Part shown: piece after piece, positions 28,652 to 38,100 of the stretch
Layout of the letters: each line of letters begins with the position of its first letter
How positions within the stretch are numbered: the stretch's first letter is position 1
DNA from: Psychroserpens luteolus
GTDB lineage: Bacteria; Bacteroidota; Bacteroidia; Flavobacteriales; Flavobacteriaceae
DNA length: 64,000 bases
NCBI RefSeq assembly: GCF_021032705.1
Contig: NZ_JAHVXI010000001.1
Span: 124,001-188,000, forward strand
Direction: 5' to 3'
Translations under genes and position numbers: made by a program
The notes under the pieces: model-generated
What the model saw: the letters and a program-made list of their open reading frames with translations, nothing else
What the model was told of the DNA's origin: nothing
Database searches by the model: none

Positions 28652-28681
28652 TTGTGAATATTAAAAATGGGTCTATATTTG
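28652..28681 (+). promoter_or_regulatory. Promoter of tRNA-Phe
   Basis: A TTG at 28652-28654 (within TTTG), 19 bases, then TATATTTG at 28674-28681: a textbook Bacteroidota promoter. The tRNA begins 21 bases downstream. Confidence 0.85.
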
Positions 28682-28702
28682 CACTCGCAATTTTATGCAA
28701 CT

Positions 28703-28778
28703 GGTGCCTTAGCTCAGTTGGTAGAGCAAAGGACTGAAAATCCTTGTGTCCCTGGTTCGATTCCTGGAGGCACCACCA
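28703..28778 (+). tRNA. tRNA-Phe (GAA)
   Basis: A full cloverleaf can be folded by eye: acceptor GGTGCCT with AGGCACC, D arm GCTC/GAGC, anticodon stem AAGGA/TCCTT around loop CTGAAAA with anticodon GAA, and T arm CCTGG/CCTGG with TTCGATT. The CCA end is encoded at 28776-28778. It has its own promoter and terminator. It marks the boundary between the core region and the eCIS region, with its 3' end pointing at the eCIS genes. Confidence 0.98.
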
Positions 28779-28780
28779 TC

Positions 28781-28810
28781 AAAAACCCGATTCGTATGAA
28801 TCGGGTTTTT
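28781..28810 (+). terminator. Terminator of tRNA-Phe
   Basis: Perfect 13-base stem AAAAACCCGATTC / GAATCGGGTTTTT with a GTAT loop, directly after the tRNA, followed by further T residues. Confidence 0.92.
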
Positions 28811-28888
28811 TGGTTTTAAAAGATAACAAGTAGGGAGAAAGGAGTCTATAGTATTAAAAAATGACTTCTTATTTATTTCAGTAGTAAC

Positions 28889-29638
28889 TTACCAAAATTC
28901 TATATTTCTCGATGCTTTTTTAATTAACTGAGCCGTATTCTTTACTTTAAATTTTTCTATTAAATTCTTACGATGTGTTATCGCCGTATGGTTACTTATA
29001 TAGAGCATATCGGCTATTTGCTTTGACGAAAAACCATCAGCAACAAGCATTAAAACCTCTTTTTCTCTTGGTGAGATTAAATTCTTTTTTTTATAAAAAT
29101 CGTTATCATTAATAGTATCTACTTTAAAATAAGTTTCAATTTTTTCCTTCTCAGTGATATCAAAAAAATAATTGACAACAAGAATTTGATCATCAATACA
29201 ATGCCTTAATAATTCATGTCTTAAGAACGTTTTCTTACCATCTTCATTTATAATATGATACTTTAAGGTATGTGACGTTTTAAGATGAGACATTGAAAAA
29301 AAATATTCTATTTCACTTTTTACATACAACACTTCATCTTTACTAACCATATCAAACCAAAACTGCCAGCCTTTGCTCAAAATTTCACAAAAATCACCTC
29401 CTACAATTTTTTCCAACATCGAATTACAATAAATGAACTTGTCTTTTTTAAGTAAATAAATTGATATGAGTAGATTATCAAGACAATCGCATGCTTTGAT
29501 TAAACCTGAAATACTGCATCGATCAGATTCATTACCAAAATTGATAAGCTTTGTATGGTTGTCTTTAGGACTCATAAAACAGATAAAACTAAATGTAACA
29601 TCAAGCTTGTTGTCTTGCTTTATCATGCAAAACAACAT
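28889..29638 (-). CDS. PAS-LuxR type transcriptional regulator
   Basis: DNA-binding regulator of 249 residues. The middle (about 50-160) looks like a PAS sensor: ISIYLLKKDKFIYCNSMLEKIVGG and, after it, a PAC-like end VVNYFFDITEKEKIE. The C-terminal 188-245 is a LuxR/FixJ helix-turn-helix with LISPREKEVLMLVADGFSSKQIA and the recognition helix region SNHTAITHRKNLIEKF. No receiver domain is present, so it probably senses a ligand or partner and not a phosphorylated kinase. It lies just downstream of the eCIS operon on the same strand, separated by 294 bases, and is the only regulator near it, so control of the eCIS is a reasonable guess. Confidence 0.82.
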   Translation of the reverse strand: MLFCMIKQDNKLDVTFSFICFMSPKDNHTKLINFGNESDRCSISGLIKACDCLDNLLISIYLLKKDKFIYCNSMLEKIVGGDFCEILSKGWQFWFDMVSKDEVLYVKSEIEYFFSMSHLKTSHTLKYHIINEDGKKTFLRHELLRHCIDDQILVVNYFFDITEKEKIETYFKVDTINDNDFYKKKNLISPREKEVLMLVADGFSSKQIADMLYISNHTAITHRKNLIEKFKVKNTAQLIKKASRNIEFW

Positions 29639-29932
29639 TAATTTTTATCTATTAAATTAGTTACTCTTATTTGTAGATTTTAGTGGAGATATAGAATAAA
29701 AGTTAAAGAAACTCCCATTCTTGAAAAATGTATCTACAAAACAAAATATCAATATTTGTTCAGGATTGTAAATATACTGATTCACAATAACTTGAACAAA
29801 TTTTAGAAGAAAAAACAATTCATTAAATACATCCTCTTGATTTTGGCATTTCCACTTCATGTATTTTATACCAAAACATTACCTAATAGAATAATGCTTT
29901 TATAGAATATTTAAGATTTGTCCCAACATTTG
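29639..29932. other. Gap between the eCIS operon and the LuxR regulator
   Basis: 294 very AT-rich bases. I see no clear terminator hairpin after the ATPase gene and no good TAnnTTTG box for the regulator. A 67-codon open frame on the minus strand (29657-29860) is present but looks like chance. Confidence 0.5.
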
Positions 29933-31285
29933 TTAACGCATAATTTTACCACTTTTTTGAAATTCGCGTTGTATACCACTCAGAATATATTCTTGATAGA
30001 TCGTTTTCTTATTTGCAGCCAAGGCTCTTAAACAACTGTACTGTACTACATTCATTATTTCGGCACCAGATAATTCATAATTTCTAGCGTTTTTTGATAG
30101 ATTCACATCATTATGCAGACGAACTTTACTCGGAAAAGCTTTTTTCCATAATCGTAAACGTTCGGCACTTTTAGGAAGCGGAAAATGTACAATAGATTGA
30201 AACCTCCTTAAAAAAGCCTCGTCTATATTATTTTTTAAATTAGAAGCCAAAATAACTAAGCCCTTATAGCCTTCTATCCTCTGAAGTAAATAGGACACTT
30301 CTTGATTTGCATATTTATCATGTGCATCTCTAACACTTGTACGTTTACCAAACAAGGCATCTGCTTCGTCAAAAAATAAAATATTATCTGTTTTTTCTGC
30401 CTTAGATAATAGGCTCGCAAGGTTTTTTTCTGTTTCACCTATAAATTTTGAAACAACCATAGAAAGGTCAATTTTGAATACGTCTTTACCTGTATGTTTA
30501 CCCAACAAACCTGCTGTTAGTGTTTTTCCTGTTCCGGGTGGCCCATGAAATAATACTCTAAATCCTGGCTTTATTTTTTTATGCATTCCCCAATCATTCA
30601 ACAATGTATTTCCATGAGTAATCCAAGTTTTTATCTCTTGTATTTGTTTACTAGTCTCAGTATCCAATACTAAATCTTCCCATTCCATTTCTGTCTCTAT
30701 AATCTGTGCAGGAAATTTCATGCTAAATTTAGGTCTGCTTGGCCTACCAAATATAAATAAGTGCGCATATTCTTGAGATATAATTATCTTCCCACTCATT
30801 TTGGGTTCTCCTTCAGGAACATCCTCTAACCAAAGGATGTGGTTTTGTTCAAAAAAATGACCTGTATTAAATACTTCTTGGATTTCCTTTCTTTTTTTTG
30901 AATTATCTCCTGCTAATAAAAACAATACAGTCTGTCCCGTAGGTAAAAACCCTCTGAAGTTTTTACCTCTTACACCTCCTAATTGTGGAAAATCTCCTGT
31001 AGATGCCAATGTATTCTGAATAACCTCATCTAATAAATTACTATTAAAATGCGGACACAGAGCAAGTAATAATAAGGTTAATTCAGATTCAGAAAGTGTA
31101 GCCTTAAGTATATTCTCTGGCACATGCAAAGACCAGGTTTCTATAGCTGGAAAAACAGGTAGCGATATCCCTTCATTATGATCAAAATGCCGCTCCAATC
31201 TAAATTGGATTAATCTTTTGAGATAATTAAATTCTGGTGTAATTAACCTGTTTATATACATATTATCTAATTGACTTTCGCTCAT
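29933..31285 (-). CDS. eCIS-associated AAA+ ATPase (Afp15-like)
   Basis: Cytoplasmic AAA+ ATPase found in nearly all eCIS loci, needed for assembly or cargo loading in systems that have been tested. The 450 residues have an N-terminal non-catalytic region (about 1-200). The AAA module follows: Walker A GPPGTGKT at 248-255, Walker B ILFFDEADALFG with Asp306 and Glu307, sensor-type ILASNLKNNIDEAFLRRFQ with an arginine finger, and a C-terminal helical lid ending NVVQYSCLRALAANK. It is the last gene of the minus-strand eCIS run, 81 bases after the eCIS-core gene. Confidence 0.9.
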   Translation of the reverse strand: MSESQLDNMYINRLITPEFNYLKRLIQFRLERHFDHNEGISLPVFPAIETWSLHVPENILKATLSESELTLLLLALCPHFNSNLLDEVIQNTLASTGDFPQLGGVRGKNFRGFLPTGQTVLFLLAGDNSKKRKEIQEVFNTGHFFEQNHILWLEDVPEGEPKMSGKIIISQEYAHLFIFGRPSRPKFSMKFPAQIIETEMEWEDLVLDTETSKQIQEIKTWITHGNTLLNDWGMHKKIKPGFRVLFHGPPGTGKTLTAGLLGKHTGKDVFKIDLSMVVSKFIGETEKNLASLLSKAEKTDNILFFDEADALFGKRTSVRDAHDKYANQEVSYLLQRIEGYKGLVILASNLKNNIDEAFLRRFQSIVHFPLPKSAERLRLWKKAFPSKVRLHNDVNLSKNARNYELSGAEIMNVVQYSCLRALAANKKTIYQEYILSGIQREFQKSGKIMR

Positions 31286-31366
31286 ATCTTTTTATTTATT
31301 ATGGTGAGTAACGTATCTCAAATGTTTCGTTAGTAATAATCCTATTCTTTTTACCAACACCCCTTT

Positions 31367-32908
31367 TTATGGTTTTGTTGATTTACATTTATGGGTTGTT
31401 ACCCCTTTTGACTTATTAAATTTATCAATTGAGATTCCAACACAATGTCCCTTTTTGACTAAGAATGCATCCATTTGAGATTTATAGTTACTAAGAGCAT
31501 TAATGTACGTCTTCCCTTCTTTTTCAATTGATGTTTTAGACATTCGTAGTCTCCCATTAAACGTTGGTAAGGGATTTGCTTCTAAATAACTTAAAATATC
31601 CAAAACGTGTTGCCCTTCATGATGAGCCAAACTAGTCGTATTGTTATTTTTATCTTGCGCTCTAGTTCCATATCCATATCCAGAAGCACCTTCTCTATCT
31701 CGAATCTGTTTATAATTAGATTGAATAGTCATGATATAATCAAAATCTATTGACGTTACTTCTTTCGTTTTTGGATGAGTAACCCAATTAATCTTATCTG
31801 GGAATGAATATTTAGTAACTCCATCTTGCCCAATAGTAGTATCAGATTGATCTGCTAAGACTACTACTTTTAACCCATTTATCATTTTCGTAAATGGAGG
31901 GTTTTGAATTTTATAACCTAGAGCAACTTCATGACTTGTATAACTGTCTATAATATTTTGCATGTATAATTTAACGTCAGGATCACTAACATTATCTCTG
32001 TAATGTATAAGTCCATTCCAATTCAAAGCTTCAATTCTACCTTTAATCTCAGGATCACTTAAATCATGTTTAGTAATTCTATAGGTGTCAAACGCATAAT
32101 TAGTTTTATCTTCCAAGTCAGGAGCATGAGGTTTAGGCTGAATGCTATTTTTAGTTTCATCTCTTGCTTTCTCTTTTCCATTTTGTTGTACCACATGTGT
32201 CAACTCATGAGCTAATAAATGCTTTCCCTCTGATGAATCTGGATTATACTTTCCTGAATTAAAATACACATCCTTACCGTGGGTAAAAGCTTGAGCGCCT
32301 AATTCTTTATTCATATGTATTGCATCATCATCTGTATGAATATTGACATCACTAAAATTTGTTCTAAAAGAAGATTCCATTTCAGTTTGTGTTTTTTTAG
32401 GTAGACTTTTTCCCTTGCCTGACTTATTCTTTATTTGTTGAGATAAATTTGCATTTGCCGTTTGTGTTGCTCCTGTATTACTTTTAGTTTGCACCTCTCC
32501 CTCTTCTTCGTCCAACTTGTTCACCATGTCTTCCTCAGGCTCTTCCAATCTTTGAACTTCTGGTTTTTCCTGTATTAGTTTATCTTCCTCTATACGCTGT
32601 TCGGCAGTTCCTAACTTCTCATCTTCCTGAGGTGTAGTCAACGATTCTCGCTGAATATTACTAATCTCTTTATTCTGAATCTCTGGTTTAGATGAATTAT
32701 TGACAACAGCATCGGCCATAGTATCAGCCTCTTTTTCATATTTGTCATTTGGTTGCCCTATGGTGAGTTTTGTTTGCACTGTTGCTCCCTTATTAAAAAA
32801 AGGCGTTTTACTCTCTTTTGAAAAAAATGGAGTTTCTGATTTTTCAGCTTCTTCATTATTATGTGGTCTTTTATTTCTATTTCGACGACTTGAAAATATA
32901 TTTTTCAT
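31367..32908 (-). CDS. eCIS-core (DUF4157) protein with a second HExxH motif; candidate metallopeptidase cargo
   Basis: A 513-residue protein. It has a leader with two PFF(S/N)K motifs and TKLTIGQPNDKYE (about 25-70), then a long acidic Gln/Glu-rich linker. The eCIS-core domain (about 165-245) contains GAQAFTHGKDVYFNSGKY and a zincin-like HELTH at 234-238. A separate C-terminal domain of about 260 residues has a second metal-type motif, HEGQH at 430-434 (AHHEGQHVLDIL). eCIS-core proteins are known companions of these injection systems, and many have a variable C-terminal toxin. The second HExxH therefore suggests a peptidase effector, although the family of the C-terminal domain is not recognised. 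It has no signal peptide. It lies between ParA and the AAA ATPase. Confidence 0.82.
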   Translation of the reverse strand: MKNIFSSRRNRNKRPHNNEEAEKSETPFFSKESKTPFFNKGATVQTKLTIGQPNDKYEKEADTMADAVVNNSSKPEIQNKEISNIQRESLTTPQEDEKLGTAEQRIEEDKLIQEKPEVQRLEEPEEDMVNKLDEEEGEVQTKSNTGATQTANANLSQQIKNKSGKGKSLPKKTQTEMESSFRTNFSDVNIHTDDDAIHMNKELGAQAFTHGKDVYFNSGKYNPDSSEGKHLLAHELTHVVQQNGKEKARDETKNSIQPKPHAPDLEDKTNYAFDTYRITKHDLSDPEIKGRIEALNWNGLIHYRDNVSDPDVKLYMQNIIDSYTSHEVALGYKIQNPPFTKMINGLKVVVLADQSDTTIGQDGVTKYSFPDKINWVTHPKTKEVTSIDFDYIMTIQSNYKQIRDREGASGYGYGTRAQDKNNNTTSLAHHEGQHVLDILSYLEANPLPTFNGRLRMSKTSIEKEGKTYINALSNYKSQMDAFLVKKGHCVGISIDKFNKSKGVTTHKCKSTKP

Positions 32909-32923
32909 GATTTCAATTTTTAA

Positions 32924-33685
32924 TTACATTTTTAACAAAAACTCTCGAGTTAAATCATTGTAGTCAATTGCTCCATTAGATGTCTTATCATATGTAAAAA
33001 TATCCATGCCTTTTTCTTGAGCATTTGCAAGGGCAATATTGGTTCGGATATGAGTTTTAAAAACTTTATCGGTTGTAAACTCACGTTCTAGTTCTCTTTT
33101 AACCTCTTGGTTCATTTTTTTTCTATAATCATACTTCATCAAAATAAAACCCAGCAATTTTAATTGACTATTTAATTTATGAACCAGCTCAAAATGTTTT
33201 AAAAAACTTAGTGCTCCTTTTAAGGGTAAAAATTCTGCTAGTAACGGGATTAAGACAAAGTCACTAGCGACTAAAGCATTAATAGTTAACATTCCCATCG
33301 AGGGTGGACAATCAATAAACACATAATCGTATGTTTTTAATTGTTTTATTAATTGAGAAAGTATTTGCTCTCTTCCATAGACGCTTGCTAATTCTAATTC
33401 GACGCTAGCAAGATCTAAAGAAGACGGTATTACATTAAGACCAGAAACACTCACTAATGCATCAGTTAACTTCGTTGTTTCACCAAATGCTTCCTTACGC
33501 AAAATAGTATAAACAGAAGTTTCAATCTCATCTGTTATACCTAGAGATTGTGTTAGGTTGGCTTGTGGATCAATATCTATGATTAAAACTTTTTTACCAA
33601 GGTTCTTTAATCCAGCGGCTAGGTTAATAGCCGTAGTTGTCTTACCCACACCTCCCTTAAAATTTGCTATTGATATTACTTTCAT
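32924..33685 (-). CDS. ParA/Soj-family ATPase in the eCIS operon
   Basis: Cytoplasmic P-loop ATPase of 253 residues of the ParA/MinD positioning group. It has the deviant Walker A at 10-17 (KGGVGKTT, both Lys present), the DIDPQANLTQSLG switch I, and VFIDCPPSMGMLTINAL (Walker B/switch II), all canonical. No ParB or parS site is visible and the gene is embedded between two cargo-type genes, 11 and 15 bases from its neighbours. It is therefore probably not the chromosome partitioner; placing or spacing eCIS particles or cargo in the cell is an inference. Confidence 0.9.
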   Translation of the reverse strand: MKVISIANFKGGVGKTTTAINLAAGLKNLGKKVLIIDIDPQANLTQSLGITDEIETSVYTILRKEAFGETTKLTDALVSVSGLNVIPSSLDLASVELELASVYGREQILSQLIKQLKTYDYVFIDCPPSMGMLTINALVASDFVLIPLLAEFLPLKGALSFLKHFELVHKLNSQLKLLGFILMKYDYRKKMNQEVKRELEREFTTDKVFKTHIRTNIALANAQEKGMDIFTYDKTSNGAIDYNDLTREFLLKM

Positions 33686-33696
33686 TTTATGTTGAT

Positions 33697-35106
33697 TTAG
33701 CCCAGTTCTCCATTAAAATATTCATTGGCTTTATACCATACTTCACATCCCACTTTATTTCCAAGTTTTCGTCCTTCTAGGTCTCCATCTATAAAATGTA
33801 TACCGCCATACAACCTTGAAATACCTGCCTGATTAGCAGCATCCTTTAAAGTTGCCCAAGTCAAGGTTATATCTTCACAAGGTGTACAGCTAGGTTCAAT
33901 TCTAGAGCCTCCTTTGGGTATCACAACAGATTCTCCATAATCTCTACTATTGCAAAAACTATATAGCACTTCGTCGGCAGCAGCGCTAAACGTGCTATGT
34001 CCCGATACATATTCTGCAAAAGGCGGTGTTGGTATGTATGGCATCCACTTTTCACCTTCTATCTCTTTGGCACCTTCACAAGGGCCTCCCCAAGCTTCTA
34101 AGGTTTCTCCTTTGTGCAATAAGTTAATTAGCGATTTCGGTCTCACATAGTCATAATACACTTTACAATCCCAAGCTGCAATAGCCGCATCTAGCAAAGC
34201 ATTAGACAACACGAAAAACATTTTTACATCATTCGCATTTTTATACTTGTATTTTCTAGATAAATAGCGTGCTTGCCTACAACATTGTTCGGGTGGTGAA
34301 GCCCAAGGGCCTTTTTCACTATTTGCAGTATCTACAAATTTATCTTCGTGCATGCCTGCCCAAAACTCTGCAATTAACTTTTGCTCATCAGTTAAATTAG
34401 CACTGTAATCAATAAGAATCTCTATTTGTTTTTTAAACTCTTTTTCATCACACGCAGCAGGTGGAGGAGGTCTAAATTGCCCACTCCATTGTAATGCAAA
34501 TGGTTTAACTACGCTCCAATGTGGTGTCAAAAATTTTTGCGGTTGAAAATCTCTTAATTGTGGTTGCCATCGGTCTATATGTCTTAATGGTTGTGGCACT
34601 GGTGGATTAACAGGATGGTAGCCTGTGAAATCAGAAAAGTTACCTTTATGCAATGTAGCATGCGGATTAGAACCGTCTCCCATACGACATTCTAACACTA
34701 GTTTTCCAGATAAATTTCCAATACCAACGGCATTGAAAGGTTTTAAGCAAGTATCATCAGGATCGTAACCACAATCGCACATAAAATCCCTAAACATATT
34801 TTTCTTTTCTGGTGGTAATTCCAGCCAAAAAAGTGCTTGCAATACCGTAAAAGCCGCATGACTATATACCTTTGCTCTGTTTTCGGAAGTACATTTACTA
34901 TCGGGTTGTTTTAAACGACTTCCAGTAGTAGTACTCACTTCACATCCGCCATCATTATAATTGGTCCAAGCATCATACATTGCTGTATGCACCATAGCCA
35001 AGGCTCGTGCTGCTACAGTAGGAGGTGCTCCAACGTAGTGCAATGCATCACAGGTTAAACGGTTCCATTGATGGGCTTTGCTAGGTTTGTATTTTTTTGT
35101 TGCCAT
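33697..35106 (-). CDS. Vanadium-dependent haloperoxidase/PAP2-type enzyme in the eCIS operon
   Basis: A 469-residue protein with every residue group of the vanadate-binding pocket: K315-x6-R322-P323 (KVYYDYVRP), S368-G369-H370 (VSGHSTFSAAADE) and S430-R431-x5-H437 (SRLYGGIH) followed by Asp440. The three spaced motifs define the vanadium haloperoxidase/acid phosphatase (PAP2) superfamily. The N-terminal helix (ALAMVHTAMYDAW) is typical of the haloperoxidase branch. It has no signal peptide, unlike most secreted members, and sits in the cargo part of the eCIS operon. Oxidant production from halide and peroxide, or phosphatase action, are both possible; the role as cargo is inferred. Confidence 0.88.
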   Translation of the reverse strand: MATKKYKPSKAHQWNRLTCDALHYVGAPPTVAARALAMVHTAMYDAWTNYNDGGCEVSTTTGSRLKQPDSKCTSENRAKVYSHAAFTVLQALFWLELPPEKKNMFRDFMCDCGYDPDDTCLKPFNAVGIGNLSGKLVLECRMGDGSNPHATLHKGNFSDFTGYHPVNPPVPQPLRHIDRWQPQLRDFQPQKFLTPHWSVVKPFALQWSGQFRPPPPAACDEKEFKKQIEILIDYSANLTDEQKLIAEFWAGMHEDKFVDTANSEKGPWASPPEQCCRQARYLSRKYKYKNANDVKMFFVLSNALLDAAIAAWDCKVYYDYVRPKSLINLLHKGETLEAWGGPCEGAKEIEGEKWMPYIPTPPFAEYVSGHSTFSAAADEVLYSFCNSRDYGESVVIPKGGSRIEPSCTPCEDITLTWATLKDAANQAGISRLYGGIHFIDGDLEGRKLGNKVGCEVWYKANEYFNGELG

Positions 35107-35132
35107 GATCTTATATTTAAAAGTTTTATTTA

Positions 35133-38100
35133 TTAGAACCTACTACCATTTTGTATGGTTTCTGCCCTTAATATTCTCGATAACTCAATTAATTCACTGG
35201 AACTTATACCAGTTTCTAATGCCTCATGCTGTATTTCTAAATTGTCCAAATGGCTAAAAGTTGAAGTAAGAGATACATCATCAGGCGCAATAGCTATAGC
35301 TCTAGTTGTCCTTCTGGACGCCTCAACTTCAACTAGTTCTCCATCTATCCTTATTGAAGTGGTTCTCCCATCACCAGAGATTGGCATTAGTCGCTCAAAA
35401 TCTTTTTCAATTTGACCCATATCATGAGTATGTATTTCACGCATGATTGCTTCAATTTCGGCCTGATGTGTTTGTGATATATTTTCCATCAATGCCCATT
35501 CAGGAATACCAGCATTATTAGGATTTAAACCATTTCTTAACCGCAATTCTTCGATCGCCACACCTCTTAGTTCAGACAATTCCCTTTCACTAAGACCTGA
35601 AAAGCTTGTATAAGACCTCCTGAGCCCTCGAGAAGATGCTTGTCCTGCCTTAGATTCTGCAATGGCAAGTACTATTAGATTTCCATCTGGTCCTCTTCTT
35701 ACAAGTATTCCGTCAGTCAATTGATTTCCAACTGCATCTTGTATACGATGACCTGCAATAAATTCAAAAGCTTCACCTGCGGCTTCGGCTCTTGAAGTAA
35801 GAGATGCTGTTGCTATTTCCTCAAGAAGCTGTCCTTTCATGTGATTTATATTTGGAGAAAAACGCATGACTCTTTCAAGGGCTTCATCACTTAAGTTTTC
35901 TAAGCCAGAAATAGTTCTCAAACGACTTAGCCAGTCTAATCGGGAAACTGCTTCACTACCTATATGTGCTAAACTTGCAAGTTCTTCTTCAGATTCTAAG
36001 GCAACAGATGAAGTCCTTGGAGGTCTATCTATAAACTCTCTTCTTTCAACATCAAAATATCGTCTTGCGATCTCTTCTCCCTCATCATCTAATCTTCTTA
36101 CTCTATCATATCTTAAGGTTCCATCTTGCAGTAAAACCCATCGATATCCTGATTGTGGTTCTGCTTCTGGACCATATCTGAACCTTGCTTCATCTCGAGC
36201 TCTCCAACCACTAGGTCTGTGCTCCAAATGAAATTCGGCAGAGCCTCGACGTTCTAATAAATCGTCATAATCCGAAGAACCTACCAGCGGTGATGTCCAT
36301 GTTTCCGAAGGTGCAGAAGTTAATCCGTTTGAACCTGTAAGCGTTGTTCCGCATAAACTTGGGGTTCCGCTAAACCTACACCAAGTTCCATCGGAATTTT
36401 GTCTCCAGATGTGCCCGTTTCCTAAGTCTACTTCTCCAATGTAATTACGTCTGCTGGATGGTTGTACTTCACTTCTTCTAACAATATCCAGTTCTGCTTC
36501 AAGTTCTGATGGAGTCAATAACCTTCCATCTTCAATATGTGAAGTGTCTTGTAACAATCTGGTTTGTCTACTAGACGTAGGTCTTGCAGATCCAGCTGGA
36601 TTTCTTAAAGAAGAAGCCTCTTCCACTTCATTAGAAATTTCTCTTGAAGTCCTTACTTCTCTTTCTACTAATTCTTCTGAAGTATTAGTAGCTCTTCTAG
36701 CGGCTCTTCCAACCTCAGAAAAATCATCTAAAAACCTACCTACAGTTACTAACTCTGTTCCAAAATCAGATATATTTAATAAAACTAAAAGACTATCGAT
36801 CACTACTTGACGGCGTCTTTCTTCATACTGTTCTTCACTAAAAACACCTTCCCTGAGCCCAGCATTATGTCCTGCTCTGTATATTTCTGCTTCCTCCCAG
36901 CTTTCTGCGGCTTGATGAGCTCCTTCAATGAGCCCGACAGCTGCACTCAAAAACGGACCTATTCCTGGCACAAATAACAATGCAATAGAAACTCCTGTTA
37001 TACCTAGAGATAACCAGAGATCATCCCCACTTTCATGGTAATTATTCAAAGCCGTTCTGAGATTAGGGTTTTGCGGAATCAATCTATTTCTAAGATCTGT
37101 TGTTATAGATTGGATTTGCATAATATCAATATTCCCACTAATAATATTATGTCTTGTAGAATCAATATCTCTTTCAACCCCACTAATAGTTCGTATCATT
37201 TGTCCCACAAAACCACCACCAGACGCCGAGCTAGCTTGAATATTTTCTGAAAGCGAAGCTTCATTCCTAAACCTCCTAAGGGCAGCAACTTCAGGGTAGT
37301 TCATTTCAATTTCAGTAATTGCCTCACGAAGTCTAATCAGTTTTTGACGTAGAGGCTGCCTTCTAGTTTCTGTGGCAACATGATCTACTATTGTAATGGG
37401 TCTACCAGATGCATAATCGCCAGTTGGCACTCTTACTTCTATATTTTCCATCTCTTCTTGTGTTTGATTCTTTTGCTCTACAAGATTTCGATGAACTGGA
37501 GCTAGTCTAAATGCAAAACCTGTTCTTAAATCATAATCAGTTGCCGCACTTGGATTTCCCATTAATCCTTCATAATGTCTTTTGAGTTGAATGGCTTCCC
37601 TTTTATTATCAGATAGCATTTCCAAAGCATCACGTGAAACTATTCTTTTAAAAAGAGTAACTAATTCTCCATATCCTGTATCTGGATTGGTAATGAGTTC
37701 CAAATCACCTTGAGAAACTTCTGCAGCATCATCTAAATAAGGTGCACTAGCCCCATCACCGACAAATATTACATGCCTCACATAGACTGTATTTCTGGAA
37801 AACTGATTAGGCCTTCCTCTAAAGTAAATAATGCGTCTACCTTGTTGATTAAAGGTATGTTCAAATTCTAAGGGATATCCAGAAGTTCCCGAAGGCCATG
37901 GAAATTCTCTACCCGTTTCATCAATTATTCCAAATTCAGCTTCTTCCCAAGTATAGACAGGAATCTCTCCTTCTCTAAACTGCAGGGCTCCTTCTCCTGA
38001 GGCACTATCACGCGCTAATTCTTCCCGTCTACTTGGATTAAGCCTATTATTGTTCCTCAAGCTTAATGTTAGAGTCGTACCCGTTCTTATGATAGGACTT

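Noticed and set aside
29657-29860. 67-codon frame on the minus strand upstream of the LuxR regulator
   Set aside because: Very Phe/Ile/Asn-rich composition as expected from AT-rich non-coding DNA, no promoter box, no recognisable motif. Could be a tiny gene but not supported.
33697-35106. Annotation as a simple PAP2 lipid phosphatase
   Set aside because: No membrane segments are present, and the N-terminal helices and motif spacing fit the soluble haloperoxidase branch better, though phosphatase activity cannot be excluded.
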